DNA of 64,000 nucleotides from Acidimicrobiales bacterium. GTDB taxonomy: Bacteria; Actinomycetota; Acidimicrobiia; Acidimicrobiales; DATDAH01. The stretch is from contig JAEUJM010000014.1 in assembly GCA_016794585.1 (NCBI GenBank), positions 30,160 to 94,159 on the forward strand. Direction: 5' to 3'. Shown piece after piece: positions 7,253-15,884 of the stretch (the stretch's first letter is position 1; every line of letters begins with the position of its first letter). A model generated the notes under the pieces. That model saw nothing but the letters and a program-made list of their open reading frames with translations. It ran no database searches and was not told the DNA's origin. Position numbers and translations under genes: made by a program.

Positions 7253-8290
7253 GTGGCCGACGAGGAGGCGCCTGCCGAGGACGAGCAGCCGAGCGGGCTG
7301 AAGGCGACCTACCTGCACCGCCGTGCCCAGGTCGAAGAGCTCCTCGAGCTGGCCGCCACCACGGCGTGGGCGCCGGTCGTGCTCGCCCGCGAGGCCTACC
7401 AGCGCGACCGGGACATCGGCGGCGCCGTGCTCGCCGGCGCCATCGCCTTCCGGGTCTTCGTCTGGCTGCTGGCCGCCTCGCTCGTCGCCGTCGCCGGCCT
7501 CGGCTTCGCCGCCGCCGCAGGCGAGGACTCCGGCGAGGTCAGCACCAACCTCGGGGTGACGGCGTTCGCGGCCAGCTCGGTGGCCAAGGCCGCCAACGAC
7601 GTCCAGCGCAGCCGGTGGATCCTGTTGGGCCTCGGCCTCTGGGCCCTGTACTCGGCCAGCAAGCACGCGCTGCGATCGATGTGGGTGACGAGCGCGCTCG
7701 TGTGGCGAGTGCCGATGACCAAGCCCCCGACGGTCGCCGGCGTGGCCGGGTACAACGTCGTGTTCCTGGGCATGGTGGCAACCACGGCGGTCGCGAACCG
7801 CCTCCGCGACCTGCTGCCCGGACCAGGGCTGGTCATCACCCTCGCCGTGGTGCTGATCTTCGGCCTGCTGATGTGGGCCGGCCTCCTGGGCCTCCCCCGA
7901 CCGAACCTCCCGTACACGGCGGTCCTCCCGGGCGCCACGGTCCTGGCCCTCGGCCTCCAAGCCATGCACCTGATCTCACTGTTCTGGCTCCCCCACGCGG
8001 TCGAGAGCTCTTCGGAGACGTACGGCACCATGGGGATCGCGGTCGCCATGCTCCTGTGGCTCTACTTCTACGGGCGCCTCGTCGTGTTCGCCGGGGTCCT
8101 CAACGCCACGCTGTGGGAGCGCTACAACGAAGCCGGCGACGCGCCCGACCTGGTGGGCGCCGGCGCCGACCCAGTGATGGCAGCGGGCCTCGCCGCGCTC
8201 ACCGACCTCCGGGAGCGGGCCCGCACCCGGAGGGAGCGAAAGGCCGAGGCGACGAGGGCGTCCGCCGCCGAGGAGGACCCGGGACCCTAG
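7253..8290 (+). CDS. YihY/BrkB-family membrane protein
   Basis: A 345-residue inner-membrane protein with about six hydrophobic segments. The family signature appears in D-R-D-I-G-G-A-V-L-A-G-A-I-A-F-R-V-F-V-W-L-L and in the late segment Y-G-T-M-G-I-A-V-A-M-L-L-W-L-Y-F-Y-G. The role of YihY proteins is unsettled; they are not the RNase BN they were once named for. Both ends are charged and likely cytoplasmic. The GTG start at 7253 has no clear ribosome binding site. The last 4 bases overlap the 3' end of the convergent TetR gene. Confidence 0.88.
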   Translation: MADEEAPAEDEQPSGLKATYLHRRAQVEELLELAATTAWAPVVLAREAYQRDRDIGGAVLAGAIAFRVFVWLLAASLVAVAGLGFAAAAGEDSGEVSTNLGVTAFAASSVAKAANDVQRSRWILLGLGLWALYSASKHALRSMWVTSALVWRVPMTKPPTVAGVAGYNVVFLGMVATTAVANRLRDLLPGPGLVITLAVVLIFGLLMWAGLLGLPRPNLPYTAVLPGATVLALGLQAMHLISLFWLPHAVESSSETYGTMGIAVAMLLWLYFYGRLVVFAGVLNATLWERYNEAGDAPDLVGAGADPVMAAGLAALTDLRERARTRRERKAEATRASAAEEDPGP

Positions 8291-8883
8291 GCCTCGTGGG
8301 GCTCGATCAACAGGCGGGCGGCGAGCTCGAGCTCGTCGCCGACCTTACCGATGCCGGACCAGCCGTTGACCCACCCCACGAGTGCGGCGTACCAGATCCA
8401 CCCGAGCATGCGGACGATGCCGGCACGGGTGTCGACGTCGAAGTCGTCGGGGAAGGCCCGGTCCTGGATGCGGGCCATGGTCGTGCCGACCACCTGCTGG
8501 CACTCGATCACCTTCGGGTCGGCGGCGGCCAGCGCGGTGATCACCGCCTCGCTGAGCTTCGGCTCGCGCTCCATGGCGCGGGTGGCCCGCCGCAGGATGT
8601 CGACCATGCGGTCGGCGGTGGTGGCCCCCGTCGGCGGCCGCCGGGCGATCTGGCCCTCGAGGTCCTCGACCCACTCGACCAGCGCCTCGGCGAGGACGTG
8701 GTCCTTGGACGAGTAGTACCGGTAGATGGTGCCCAGCGCGACGTCGCTGCGCGCCGAGAGGTCGCGCATCTGCACGGCGTCGTAGCCGCCGCCGGCGCCG
8801 AGGTCGATGGCCGCGCCGATGACCCGGCGACGGCGCTCGGCCTGGCTCTTGCTGAGGGCGGTGCCCGGTTCGACCGTGGTCAC
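8287..8883 (-). CDS. TetR-family regulator, KstR-like
   Basis: A 198-residue repressor. The helix-turn-helix spans about residues 15-62, with S-Q-A-E-R-R-R-R-V-I-G-A-A, G-G-Y-D-A-V-Q-M-R, D-V-A-L-G-T-I-Y-R-Y-Y-S-S-K-D-H. This closely follows mycobacterial KstR, the repressor of cholesterol catabolism genes, including the G-G-Y-x-A-V-Q-M-R recognition segment. The C-terminal ligand domain is a plain helical bundle; KstR itself is released by steroid-CoA thioesters. Sites matching the KstR consensus are present at 2311-2324 and 54887-54900, and an igr-like operon lies at the right end. Assigning it as the regulator of those genes is inference; it is convergent with the YihY gene. Confidence 0.85.
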   Translation of the reverse strand: MTTVEPGTALSKSQAERRRRVIGAAIDLGAGGGYDAVQMRDLSARSDVALGTIYRYYSSKDHVLAEALVEWVEDLEGQIARRPPTGATTADRMVDILRRATRAMEREPKLSEAVITALAAADPKVIECQQVVGTTMARIQDRAFPDDFDVDTRAGIVRMLGWIWYAALVGWVNGWSGIGKVGDELELAARLLIEPHEA

Positions 8884-8913
8884 CCGGGCGAGGCTACGCG
8901 GATTCGGCCCCCG

Positions 8914-9198
8914 CTAAGCAGGTTGCCAGCGCGAGGGGTGCTTCGCCGCCGCCTCCGCCGCCTGCGCGGCCCGTTCGGCCCGGCGGGCGGTGAGGTCCAC
9001 GACCGTGGACGGGTCGGGCGCCGACGGGTCGAGGAGGATCACGCCGTTCGAGGGGTGGAACTCGGCCGGGTCGCTCCTCGTCACCCGACGGAGGGCGGCG
9101 CGGCGCCGTTCGTAGGGGCTGATCCAGTCGGGGCCGTACAGGAGGCGGTTGCGGTGGTGCTTCGACGCCCCGACGCCATCCGAACGTGCAGCCAACAT
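8914..9198 (-). CDS. Small hypothetical protein
   Basis: A 94-residue, Arg- and Ala-rich protein starting MLAARSDGVGASKHHRNRLL. It includes Y-G-P-D-W-I-S-P-Y-E-R-R-R-A-A-L-R and a C-terminal Ala-rich helix (A-E-R-A-A-Q-A-A-E-A-A-A-K). No family recognised, no signal peptide and no membrane segment. The ATG follows AAGGGGGG with 7 bases of spacing, a good start signal, and codon use resembles its neighbours. It lies 30 bases upstream of the KstR-like gene on the same strand, so the two may share a transcript. Confidence 0.55.
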   Translation of the reverse strand: MLAARSDGVGASKHHRNRLLYGPDWISPYERRRAALRRVTRSDPAEFHPSNGVILLDPSAPDPSTVVDLTARRAERAAQAAEAAAKHPSRWQPA

Positions 9199-9331
9199 GG
9201 CTCGACCCCCCTTCAGGATCTCCTACCTGCCCCTCCATCGGTGAGTACGGCACGGTCCTGAGCGATCGTCACGCGCCTGCAACACCAGGCACGCGATCGC
9301 AATCCGAGGGGGGAGACCGGGAGTGTCGGGG

Positions 9332-10648
9332 TCAGGTGGAGGTGGCGGGGGCGTGCTCGGTCAGCGCGTCGTCGTCGGCGAGGCCGTCGGCCACGATCGT
9401 GCCCTCGGTGACCGAGCCCTCGCCGCTGCCCTCGAGGCCCCGCAGCCAGTCGCGGTGGACACCGTCGAGGAAGCGCTCGACGCCCTCGATCACCGGCGCG
9501 GTGCGGGGTGACACGAAGATGTCGAACGCGTGCTGGGCACCGTGGAGCTCGGCGTAGACGACCGGCTGGGTCGAGGTCGCCCGCAGGCGCTCGACGAAGA
9601 GCCGGGCGTCCTCGAGCGGGGCGAGCGTGTCGCGGTCGCCGTGGATCACGAAGAAGGGCGGGGCGTCGGCCCGGACGCAGTCGATGGGTGAGGCCTTCGC
9701 GAACTTCTCGGGGTCGTCGGCCAGGTAGGCCTTCATCACGTAGGGCTCGATGAACATCGGGAGGAAGCCCTTGGTCTGGGTCTTCAGCCGATCGGTGAAG
9801 TCGTAGACGCCGTAGAACGGCACGGCCGCCTGCACGGACGTGTCGGCGTCCTCGAAGCCCGGCTGGTACTCGGGGTCGCCCATGGTGAGGGCCATCAGCG
9901 CGGTGAGGTGGCCGCCGGCCGAGCCCCCGGTGACCGCGATGAAGTCGGGGTCGATGCCGTACTCGTCGGCGTGCTCGCGGATCCACGCCAGCGCGGCCTT
10001 GAGGTCGATGAGGTGGTCCGGGAAGGTGGCCGCCGGGCTGAGGCGGTAGTTCACGTTGAAGCCGACCCAGCCGTTGGCGGCGAGGTGGCCGAGGAGAGGG
10101 ATGCCCTGCTCGCGCTTGTCGCCGATGACCCAGCCGCCGCCGTGGATCTGCATGATCGCGGGGCGCATCTTGCCGGCGGCGCCTTCCTCACGCGGCAGGA
10201 AGACGTCGAGCTTCAGCGTGCGGCCCCCCGCCCGGCGGTAGACCACGTCCTTGATGACCCGCGCCTCGGGGCGGCGGAACAGGAAGGGGACGAACACGTG
10301 GCGGCGGGGCACCCGGGGGGCGCCGTCGTGGTCGTCGACGAGCTCCTCCATGGCGTCGCGCACGGTGACCGCGGCCCGCCGGCCCCGCACCACGAGGACC
10401 CAGAGCCCGACCCAGGAGAGGAAGGTGAGGCCCAGCGCCACCCAGCCCGGCCAGGCGTCGAGGGCGCCCGTGTAGATGAAGAACAGCGTGGCGAGCGCCT
10501 GCCAGACCAGGTGGTGCCCGGCCAGCTCGATGGTCATCCACGAGGCGAAGAACGTGGGCACCAGCAGCACGCGGTTGTTGGTCGGGAGGAAGGCGTTGAC
10601 GGTGAAGGCGAACCCGACGACGCTCACGAGCAGAAAGAGCCACGACAC
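9332..10648 (-). CDS. Membrane-anchored alpha/beta-hydrolase (HSL-type esterase/lipase)
   Basis: A 438-residue protein with three or four hydrophobic segments in the first 95 residues, then a hormone-sensitive-lipase-type hydrolase domain. The oxyanion motif H-G-G-G-W lies near residue 173, the nucleophile motif G-G-S-A-G-G near 245, the acid in H-G-D-R-D near 345 and the base in Q-H-A-F-D near 378, so the catalytic triad is complete. Likely a cytoplasmic-face esterase for short or medium acyl esters. GTG start at 10648. It diverges from the wax-ester synthase gene with only 17 bases between start codons, hinting at linked lipid ester turnover. Confidence 0.88.
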   Translation of the reverse strand: MSWLFLLVSVVGFAFTVNAFLPTNNRVLLVPTFFASWMTIELAGHHLVWQALATLFFIYTGALDAWPGWVALGLTFLSWVGLWVLVVRGRRAAVTVRDAMEELVDDHDGAPRVPRRHVFVPFLFRRPEARVIKDVVYRRAGGRTLKLDVFLPREEGAAGKMRPAIMQIHGGGWVIGDKREQGIPLLGHLAANGWVGFNVNYRLSPAATFPDHLIDLKAALAWIREHADEYGIDPDFIAVTGGSAGGHLTALMALTMGDPEYQPGFEDADTSVQAAVPFYGVYDFTDRLKTQTKGFLPMFIEPYVMKAYLADDPEKFAKASPIDCVRADAPPFFVIHGDRDTLAPLEDARLFVERLRATSTQPVVYAELHGAQHAFDIFVSPRTAPVIEGVERFLDGVHRDWLRGLEGSGEGSVTEGTIVADGLADDDALTEHAPATST

Positions 10649-10665
10649 GCCTCTATTGTGCCAGC

Positions 10666-12066
10666 GTGCAGCGACTGTCCGGACTCGACGCGACCTTCCT
10701 CTACCTCGAGACGCCGACGCTGCACATGCACGTCGCCATGACCGCGGTGTTCGACCCCTCGACCATGCCCGGGGGCTACTCCTTCGAGAAGGTGAAGGAG
10801 TTCATCGGCAACCGGGTCCATCTGATCCCGCCGTTCCACCAGCGCCTCGTCGAGGTGCCGTTCCGGCTCAACCACCCCCTGTGGGTCAAGGACCCGGAGT
10901 TCGACCTCGACTACCACGTTCGGCGCATCGGGGCGCCGTCGCCGGGCGGCCCCGCCGAGCTGGGCAAGGTCGCCGGGCAGATCGCCAGCACCCCGCTCGA
11001 CCGCAGCCGCCCGCTCTGGGAGGCCTGGGTCGTGGAGGGCCTCGCCGACGACAACGTCGCGCTGGTGGCCAAGGTGCACCACTGCGGCGTCGACGGCAGC
11101 GCCGGTGCGCAGTTCATGGTGCACCTCTTCGACCTCGAGCCCGACGCCGAGGGTCCCGACGGCCCCACGCCCATCGAGACCGAATCCGTCCCCTCCGACG
11201 GCGAGTTGATGTACCACGCCGCCGCCTCGCGCATGCGCCAGCGGCTCAACATCGTCCCGCTCGTGGGCAAGACCCTTTCCTCGGCCGCCTCGCTGATCGC
11301 CTCGCGGAACAGCGCCGACCGGCCCTCGGGCGCCCTGCCCCTCACCGCGCCCGCGACGCCGTTCAACGCCGCCATCTCCTCCAAGCGCAACGTGGCCTTC
11401 AGCCGGGTGCAGCTCGCCGACATGAAGGCCATCAAGAACGCCGCCGACGCCACGGTGAACGACGTCGTGCTCGCCATCTGCTCGGGCACCCTGCGCCGCT
11501 ACCTCGAGTCGCGCGACGCCCTGCCCGACACGCCGCTGCTCGCGGTGTGCCCCGTCGCGGTCACGCCCGATGAAAAGGCCGGCAGCAGCGCCAACTCGGT
11601 GTCGGCCATGTTCACCTCGCTGGCGTCGGACATCGCCGACCCGGCCCTGCGCCTGGCGGTGATCTCCGAGAACACGAAGGGCGCCAAGGAGGACCACAAC
11701 GCCATCGGCGCCGACATGCTCCAGGGCTGGACCGAGTTCGCGGCGCCGAACACCTTCGCCCTCGCCGCCCGGCTGTACTCGTCGATGAACCTGGCGGACC
11801 GGCACCGGCCCATTCACAACCTGGTGATCTCGAACGTGCCCGGCCCGCCGTTCCCGCTCTACTTCGCGGGCGCCGAGCTCCAGGCCGCCTACCCCATGGG
11901 GCCGGTCATGGAGGGCGCCGGGCTCAACATCACGGTGATGAGCTACCGGGACTCGGTCGACTTCGGCTTCATGGTCTGCGACGAGCTTCTGCCCGACGTG
12001 TGGGACCTCGCCGACTGCGTCGAGCCCGCCTTCCAGGAGCTGTACGAGGCCGTCGTCGGCCGCTGA
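10666..12066 (+). CDS. WS/DGAT wax ester synthase / diacylglycerol acyltransferase
   Basis: A 466-residue acyltransferase that makes wax esters or triacylglycerol from acyl-CoA. The active-site motif H-H-C-G-V-D-G (consensus HHxxxDG) is near residue 145, preceded by the conserved P-L-D-R-S-R-P-L-W-E. The start M-Q-R-L-S-G-L-D-A-T-F-L-Y and the late P-L-Y-F-A-G-A-E-L and N-I-T-V-M-S-Y motifs fit the actinobacterial family at full length. GTG start, 17 bases from the divergent HSL-type gene; leaderless translation from one of the promoters is possible. It indicates storage lipid formation. Confidence 0.92.
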   Translation: MQRLSGLDATFLYLETPTLHMHVAMTAVFDPSTMPGGYSFEKVKEFIGNRVHLIPPFHQRLVEVPFRLNHPLWVKDPEFDLDYHVRRIGAPSPGGPAELGKVAGQIASTPLDRSRPLWEAWVVEGLADDNVALVAKVHHCGVDGSAGAQFMVHLFDLEPDAEGPDGPTPIETESVPSDGELMYHAAASRMRQRLNIVPLVGKTLSSAASLIASRNSADRPSGALPLTAPATPFNAAISSKRNVAFSRVQLADMKAIKNAADATVNDVVLAICSGTLRRYLESRDALPDTPLLAVCPVAVTPDEKAGSSANSVSAMFTSLASDIADPALRLAVISENTKGAKEDHNAIGADMLQGWTEFAAPNTFALAARLYSSMNLADRHRPIHNLVISNVPGPPFPLYFAGAELQAAYPMGPVMEGAGLNITVMSYRDSVDFGFMVCDELLPDVWDLADCVEPAFQELYEAVVGR

Positions 12067-12097
12067 GCACCGGGCGCCGTGGCGATGCCCGGCGCTC
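12065..12097 (+). terminator. Hairpin after the WS/DGAT gene
   Basis: GAGCACCGGGC (12065-12075) pairs with GCCCGGCGCTC (12087-12097) with a single G-T wobble and an 11-base loop, starting within the stop codon. There is no T tract. A smaller hairpin, AGGGCGG with CCGCCCT, follows near 12136-12154. The rest of the gap to 12215 shows nothing recognisable. Confidence 0.45.
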
Positions 12098-12215
12098 CTC
12101 GACCGTGATCCAGAGCGGCGGGGCGGACGAACGAGGGCGGTGAAGCCTCCGCCCTGCCCGCACCACGCCGGCCCGCCCCTTGACGGGCGCCCGCTCGCCT
12201 GTCATTCTCCGAACA

Positions 12216-12830
12216 GTGTCAGGAACTACTAACAGTCCTCGGATTGCAGCACGCCGTCAGGCGACGCGCGCCGAGATCCTGGCCGCGGCCTGGACACTGG
12301 CCCAGGAGCAGGGCCTGGCCGGCCTGTCGCTACGCGAGCTGGGCAACCGCGTCGGAATGCGGGCCCAGTCGCTCTACGGCTACTTCGGCTCGAAGAACGA
12401 CATCTACGACGCGATGTTCGCCGACGGCTGGCGCGCCCTGCTGGCTGAGGGCATCTGGCCGGGCCCCGAGGCTCCCGTCGACCGGGAGCGGTTCAAGGCG
12501 GGGGCGCGCCAGTTCGTGGCGTTCTGCCTCGCCGACCCGGTGCGTTTCCAACTCCTGTTCCAACGCACGATCCCCGGCTTCGAGCCGTCGGCCGAGTCCT
12601 ACGCCGTGGCCCTGGAGGTGCTCACGGGTGTCGAACGCGCGTCGGCCGCGCTCGGCATCACCGACCCGGCCCACCTCGATCTCCAGACCGCCCTGATCAG
12701 CGGTCTGATCTCGCAGCAGATCGCCAACGACCCCGGCGGCGACCGATGGGTGCGCCTTCTCGACGAGGCCCTCGACATGTACCTCGACCACGTCCTCACC
12801 GACGACCGACCCGACAGGAACGCCTCATGA
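12216..12830 (+). CDS. TetR-family regulator
   Basis: A 204-residue protein from the GTG at 12216. The helix-turn-helix is visible as T-R-A-E-I-L-A-A-A-W, G-L-A-G-L-S-L-R-E-L-G-N-R-V-G-M-R-A-Q-S-L-Y-G-Y-F-G-S-K. The C-terminal half carries a TetR_C-type domain with L-F-Q-R-T-I-P-G-F-E-P-S. It overlaps the start of the maleylpyruvate isomerase family gene (ATGA), so both are translated together. An in-frame ATG at 12180 exists but would add a non-conserved leader. It probably represses its own operon; the ligand is unknown. Confidence 0.85.
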   Translation: MSGTTNSPRIAARRQATRAEILAAAWTLAQEQGLAGLSLRELGNRVGMRAQSLYGYFGSKNDIYDAMFADGWRALLAEGIWPGPEAPVDRERFKAGARQFVAFCLADPVRFQLLFQRTIPGFEPSAESYAVALEVLTGVERASAALGITDPAHLDLQTALISGLISQQIANDPGGDRWVRLLDEALDMYLDHVLTDDRPDRNAS

Positions 12831-13585
12831 CGACGAGCACCCCCACCGACGTCGCCTCGATCGATCCGATCGACCACCGCGCCGCCATGGCGCTGGCTGC
12901 GGTGGAGTTTGAGCGCTTCGGCGCTCTCCTCGCCGCCCTCGGACCCGACGACTGGACTCGATCGACCGACTGCCCCGCCTGGGACGTGCGGGCCATGGTG
13001 GCCCACGTCGTCGGCGCGATGGCGGGCAACGCGTCGATGCGGGAGAACCTGCGCCAGCTGCGCCTCGCCCGCAAGGGCGACGGCCCCCTCGTCGACGAGC
13101 TCAGCGCCCTGCAGGTCGCCGACCGGGCCGCCGACGGCCCCGACGCCCTCCTCGCCGAGTACGAGCGACTGGTGACCCCGGCGGTCAAGGGCCGGACCCG
13201 GGTGCCCGGCCCGGTGCGCTCGCTCGCCCGCATGGACGTCGAGATGCCCTACGGCACCGAGCGCTGGACCCTCGGCTACCTGGTGGACACCATCTACACC
13301 CGCGACGTCTGGATGCACCGCGTCGACATCGCCCGCGCCACGGGGCGCCCCCTCGAGCTGACCGCGGACCACGACGGTCGCCTCGTGGCGGACGTCGTGG
13401 CCGAGTGGGCCCGCCGCCACGGCAGCGCCTTCACCCTCGTCCTCGACGGGCCGGCCGGTGGCGCCTTCGTCTCGTCGGGCGAGAGGCCCGCCGAGGAGCT
13501 GTGCCTCGACGCCGTCGAGTTCGCCCGCACCGTCGCCGGCCGCGAGCCCGGCGTTGGCCTCCTCGCCACCGCCGTCGCGTTCTGA
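12827..13585 (+). CDS. Maleylpyruvate isomerase family mycothiol-dependent enzyme (DinB-like)
   Basis: A 252-residue protein from the ATG at 12827. The N-terminal DinB-like bundle includes W-T-R-S-T-D-C-P-A-W-D-V-R-A-M-V-A-H-V-V-G, the family signature in which the His of A-H-V is a likely metal ligand. Further metal-site candidates lie in R-D-V-W-M-H-R-V-D near residue 165. Members use mycothiol and a divalent metal for isomerisation or transferase reactions. Its gene overlaps that of the TetR regulator by 4 bases, a common arrangement for detoxification genes. The substrate is unknown. Confidence 0.85.
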   Translation: MTTSTPTDVASIDPIDHRAAMALAAVEFERFGALLAALGPDDWTRSTDCPAWDVRAMVAHVVGAMAGNASMRENLRQLRLARKGDGPLVDELSALQVADRAADGPDALLAEYERLVTPAVKGRTRVPGPVRSLARMDVEMPYGTERWTLGYLVDTIYTRDVWMHRVDIARATGRPLELTADHDGRLVADVVAEWARRHGSAFTLVLDGPAGGAFVSSGERPAEELCLDAVEFARTVAGREPGVGLLATAVAF

Positions 13586-13650
13586 TCCGACCAGCCCGTC
13601 CCGCCCGAATCCCCCCAGACCCCAGCACCACCGACCGAGGAGTGCCCGTC

Positions 13651-14517
13651 GTGCACCACTGCTTCCCCCTCCGCCCCACCCACCTCGCCACCCTCGCTGC
13701 GGTCCTGGTGCTGCTCGTCGCTGGCTGCTCCAGCAGCGGCGACGCCGATCGCGCCGACGACGCGACCGGGGTGGAGACGTCCACGAGCGCGGTTCCCGAG
13801 ACCGCACCCGACACGTTGAACGTCGTAGCGACCGACTACGGCTACGCCCTCGACACCGAGCAGGTGGCCGCGGGCCTGGTCACCGTGAACCAGGACAACC
13901 AGGGCGCGGAGAACCACCAGGTGACCCTCGTGCGCCTGGAGGACGGCCAGACCCCTGCCGCGGTCGCCGACGGCCTGAGCGCCCAGGGTGACGGCTTCAT
14001 CGACGCCGCCAATTACGCGGGCGGGCCGAACAACACCATCGCGGGCGAGACCGGCTCGGCCACCGTGCCGCTCACCGAGGGCAGCTACGCGCTGGTCTGC
14101 TTCATCCCCAACCAGGACGGCGAGTCCCACTACGCCCTCGGCATGCTGGGCGAGGTCGAGGTCGTCCCGGCGGCGGACGAGGCGGCCCCCGCGGACCCGC
14201 CAGCGGCCGACGCGTCGGTGTCCCTCGTCGACTTCGCCTTCGAGGGCGACGACGACCTCCCGACTGCCGGCACCATCGAGGTCACCAACGACGGCACGCA
14301 GGCCCACGAGTGGACGGTCGGCAACCTCGACAACACCGTCGGGACCGGGCTGTCGGCCATCGCCCCCGGGGCCGTGGCCTACGTCCCCATCGACGTCGCC
14401 CCCGGCGACTACAGCTACAACTGCTTCGTGGCCGACCCCGAGACACAGGCCCCCCACATCGCGCTGGGCATGACCGCGCAGGTCACGCTCCCCGGCCAGG
14501 GTGCAGGGTCGGGCTGA
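13651..14517 (+). CDS. Lipoprotein with two cupredoxin-like domains, each with a full type 1 copper ligand set
   Basis: A 288-residue protein from the GTG at 13651, preceded by GAGGAG with 8-base spacing. The signal peptide ends in L-L-V-A-G-C at Cys26, a lipobox, so it should be anchored on the outer face of the membrane. Two homologous halves follow. Domain 1 shows His89 (E-N-H-Q-V), Cys150, His160 and Met165 in L-V-C-F-I-P-N-Q-D-G-E-S-H-Y-A-L-G-M. Domain 2 shows His219 (A-H-E-W), Cys258, His269 and Met274 in N-C-F-V-A-D-P, then P-H-I-A-L-G-M. This H...C...H...M order is that of blue copper proteins, though the Cys-His spacing (9 and 10 residues between) is longer than in plastocyanin. A role in electron transfer or copper binding is inferred. 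Confidence 0.75.
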   Translation: MHHCFPLRPTHLATLAAVLVLLVAGCSSSGDADRADDATGVETSTSAVPETAPDTLNVVATDYGYALDTEQVAAGLVTVNQDNQGAENHQVTLVRLEDGQTPAAVADGLSAQGDGFIDAANYAGGPNNTIAGETGSATVPLTEGSYALVCFIPNQDGESHYALGMLGEVEVVPAADEAAPADPPAADASVSLVDFAFEGDDDLPTAGTIEVTNDGTQAHEWTVGNLDNTVGTGLSAIAPGAVAYVPIDVAPGDYSYNCFVADPETQAPHIALGMTAQVTLPGQGAGSG

Positions 14518-14533
14518 CCCCCGAGGTCTCCTG

Positions 14534-15703
14534 TCAGATCAGACCGGACTCCTCGGCCCGCTTCTGCAGGCCGCGGGCGATGACGATGCGCTGGATCTCG
14601 CTGGTGCCCTCGCCGATGATCATCAGCGGCGCGTCCCGGTAGTACCGCTCGACCGGGAACTCGGTGGTGTACCCGTACCCGCCGTGGATGCGCAGGGCCT
14701 CGGTGGCGATCTCGAAGGCCGACTCGGAGGCGAACAGCTTGGCCATGCCCGCCTCGACGTCGGCCCGCTCGCCCCGGTCGAACTTCTCGGCCGCGCTCTT
14801 CACGAGCAGGCGTGACGCCTCGAGCTTCGTGGCCATGTCCGCCAGCTTGAAGGCGATGGCCTGGTGCTTGGCGATGGGCACCCCGAAGGTCTCGCGCTGC
14901 TGTGCGTACGAGAAGGCGGCGTCGTAGGCGGCACGACCCACGCCGACGGCCCGGGCGGCGATGTTGATGCGCCCGAGCTCGAGCGAGCTGAGGATGAAGT
15001 GCATGCCGCGCCCCAGGCCCTCGGGCCCTCCGAGGACGTTCTCGGCCGGGACGCGGTGGTCGGTGTAGGTCATCTCGACGGTCTCGATGCCGCGGTAGCC
15101 GAGCTTGTCGATGTGGCGGCTGACCCCGATGCCCTCGAAGGAGGCGCCGGGCTCCTTCTCGACGATGAAGCAGGTGATGCCCTCAGGCGTCCGCGCCGCC
15201 AGCGCCACCAGGCCGGCCCGCTCGCCGTTGGTCACCCACATCTTCGTGCCGTTCACGACGTACTCGTCGCCATCGGGCACCGCCTTGGCCCGCAGGGCCT
15301 GGCTGTCGCTCCCCGAGTCGGGCTCGCTGAGCGAGAACGCCGCCCGCACCTCGCCCTCGGCCATCGCGGGCAGCCAGCGGGCCTTCTGCTCGTCGGTGCC
15401 GAACCGCTTGATGAGGTTGGCGGCGATCATGTGGGTGTTGAGCACCCCCGAGAGCGTCATCCACCCGTACGCCAGCTCCTCGATGACGCGGGCGTAGGTG
15501 ATGACGTCGAGGCCGAGGCCGCCGTGCTCCGGCGGGATCGTCGCCCCGAACAGGCCGAAGGCCCGCATCTGGGCGACCATGTCCTCGGGGTACTCGTCGG
15601 CGTGCTCGAACGCCGACGCCTGGTCCATGACGTCCTTGCGGATCCAGGAACGGATGGCGCCGACGAGCTCGTCGGCCAGCTGCGGGTCGGTGGCGGCCGT
15701 CAC
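14534..15703 (-). CDS. Acyl-CoA dehydrogenase
   Basis: A 389-residue flavoprotein that introduces an alpha,beta double bond into an acyl-CoA. Visible hallmarks are A-F-S-L-S-E-P-D-S-G-S-D near residue 123, K-M-W-V-T-N-G near 155, R-E-T-F-G-V-P-I-A-K-H-Q-A near 270, I-H-G-G-Y-G-Y near 340 and the C-terminal I-G-E-G-T-S-E-I-Q-R, which holds the catalytic Glu of the short/medium-chain branch. The GTG start is preceded by GGAGG with 7-base spacing, supplied by the repeated leader at 15708-15772. It converges with the cupredoxin lipoprotein (16-base gap). Substrate chain type cannot be told. Confidence 0.93.
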   Translation of the reverse strand: MTAATDPQLADELVGAIRSWIRKDVMDQASAFEHADEYPEDMVAQMRAFGLFGATIPPEHGGLGLDVITYARVIEELAYGWMTLSGVLNTHMIAANLIKRFGTDEQKARWLPAMAEGEVRAAFSLSEPDSGSDSQALRAKAVPDGDEYVVNGTKMWVTNGERAGLVALAARTPEGITCFIVEKEPGASFEGIGVSRHIDKLGYRGIETVEMTYTDHRVPAENVLGGPEGLGRGMHFILSSLELGRINIAARAVGVGRAAYDAAFSYAQQRETFGVPIAKHQAIAFKLADMATKLEASRLLVKSAAEKFDRGERADVEAGMAKLFASESAFEIATEALRIHGGYGYTTEFPVERYYRDAPLMIIGEGTSEIQRIVIARGLQKRAEESGLI

Positions 15704-15707
15704 CTTC

Positions 15708-15772
15708 GCACCTCCTTCGTCGGTGCCCCTTCGGGATCCGGTTCGCGCTCGTGCTGCTCCGCTCCGCTCCGC
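15708..15772 (-). repeat. Repeated leader element carrying a Shine-Dalgarno sequence (copy 2)
   Basis: The second copy of the element at 76-142: bases 15708-15745 differ at only two of 38 positions, and the CCGCTCCGCTCCGC block follows at 15759-15772. As in copy 1, it sits directly upstream of a minus-strand start codon and contains GAAGGAGGTGC on that strand. Confidence 0.6.
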
Positions 15773-15884
15773 AACGTCTGGAAGTTCACCGCCCGATCGT
15801 AGGCAGGTGTACGGATGGTGAACGGCTCCGGGCGCCCTCTACTACTGTCCCCCACCTCACCCGGGGGACGCGCGGAGGAACGTG

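Noticed and set aside
9263..9299. CGATCG-containing inverted repeat in the gap 9199-9331
   Set aside because: Only the outer 6 bases pair exactly and the inner arms align poorly; it may end the HSL-type transcript but is too weak to list.
12180..12230. Palindromic operator in front of the TetR gene at 12216
   Set aside because: CTGT...ACAG and similar short matches exist, but no symmetrical site longer than 5 bases per arm could be found.
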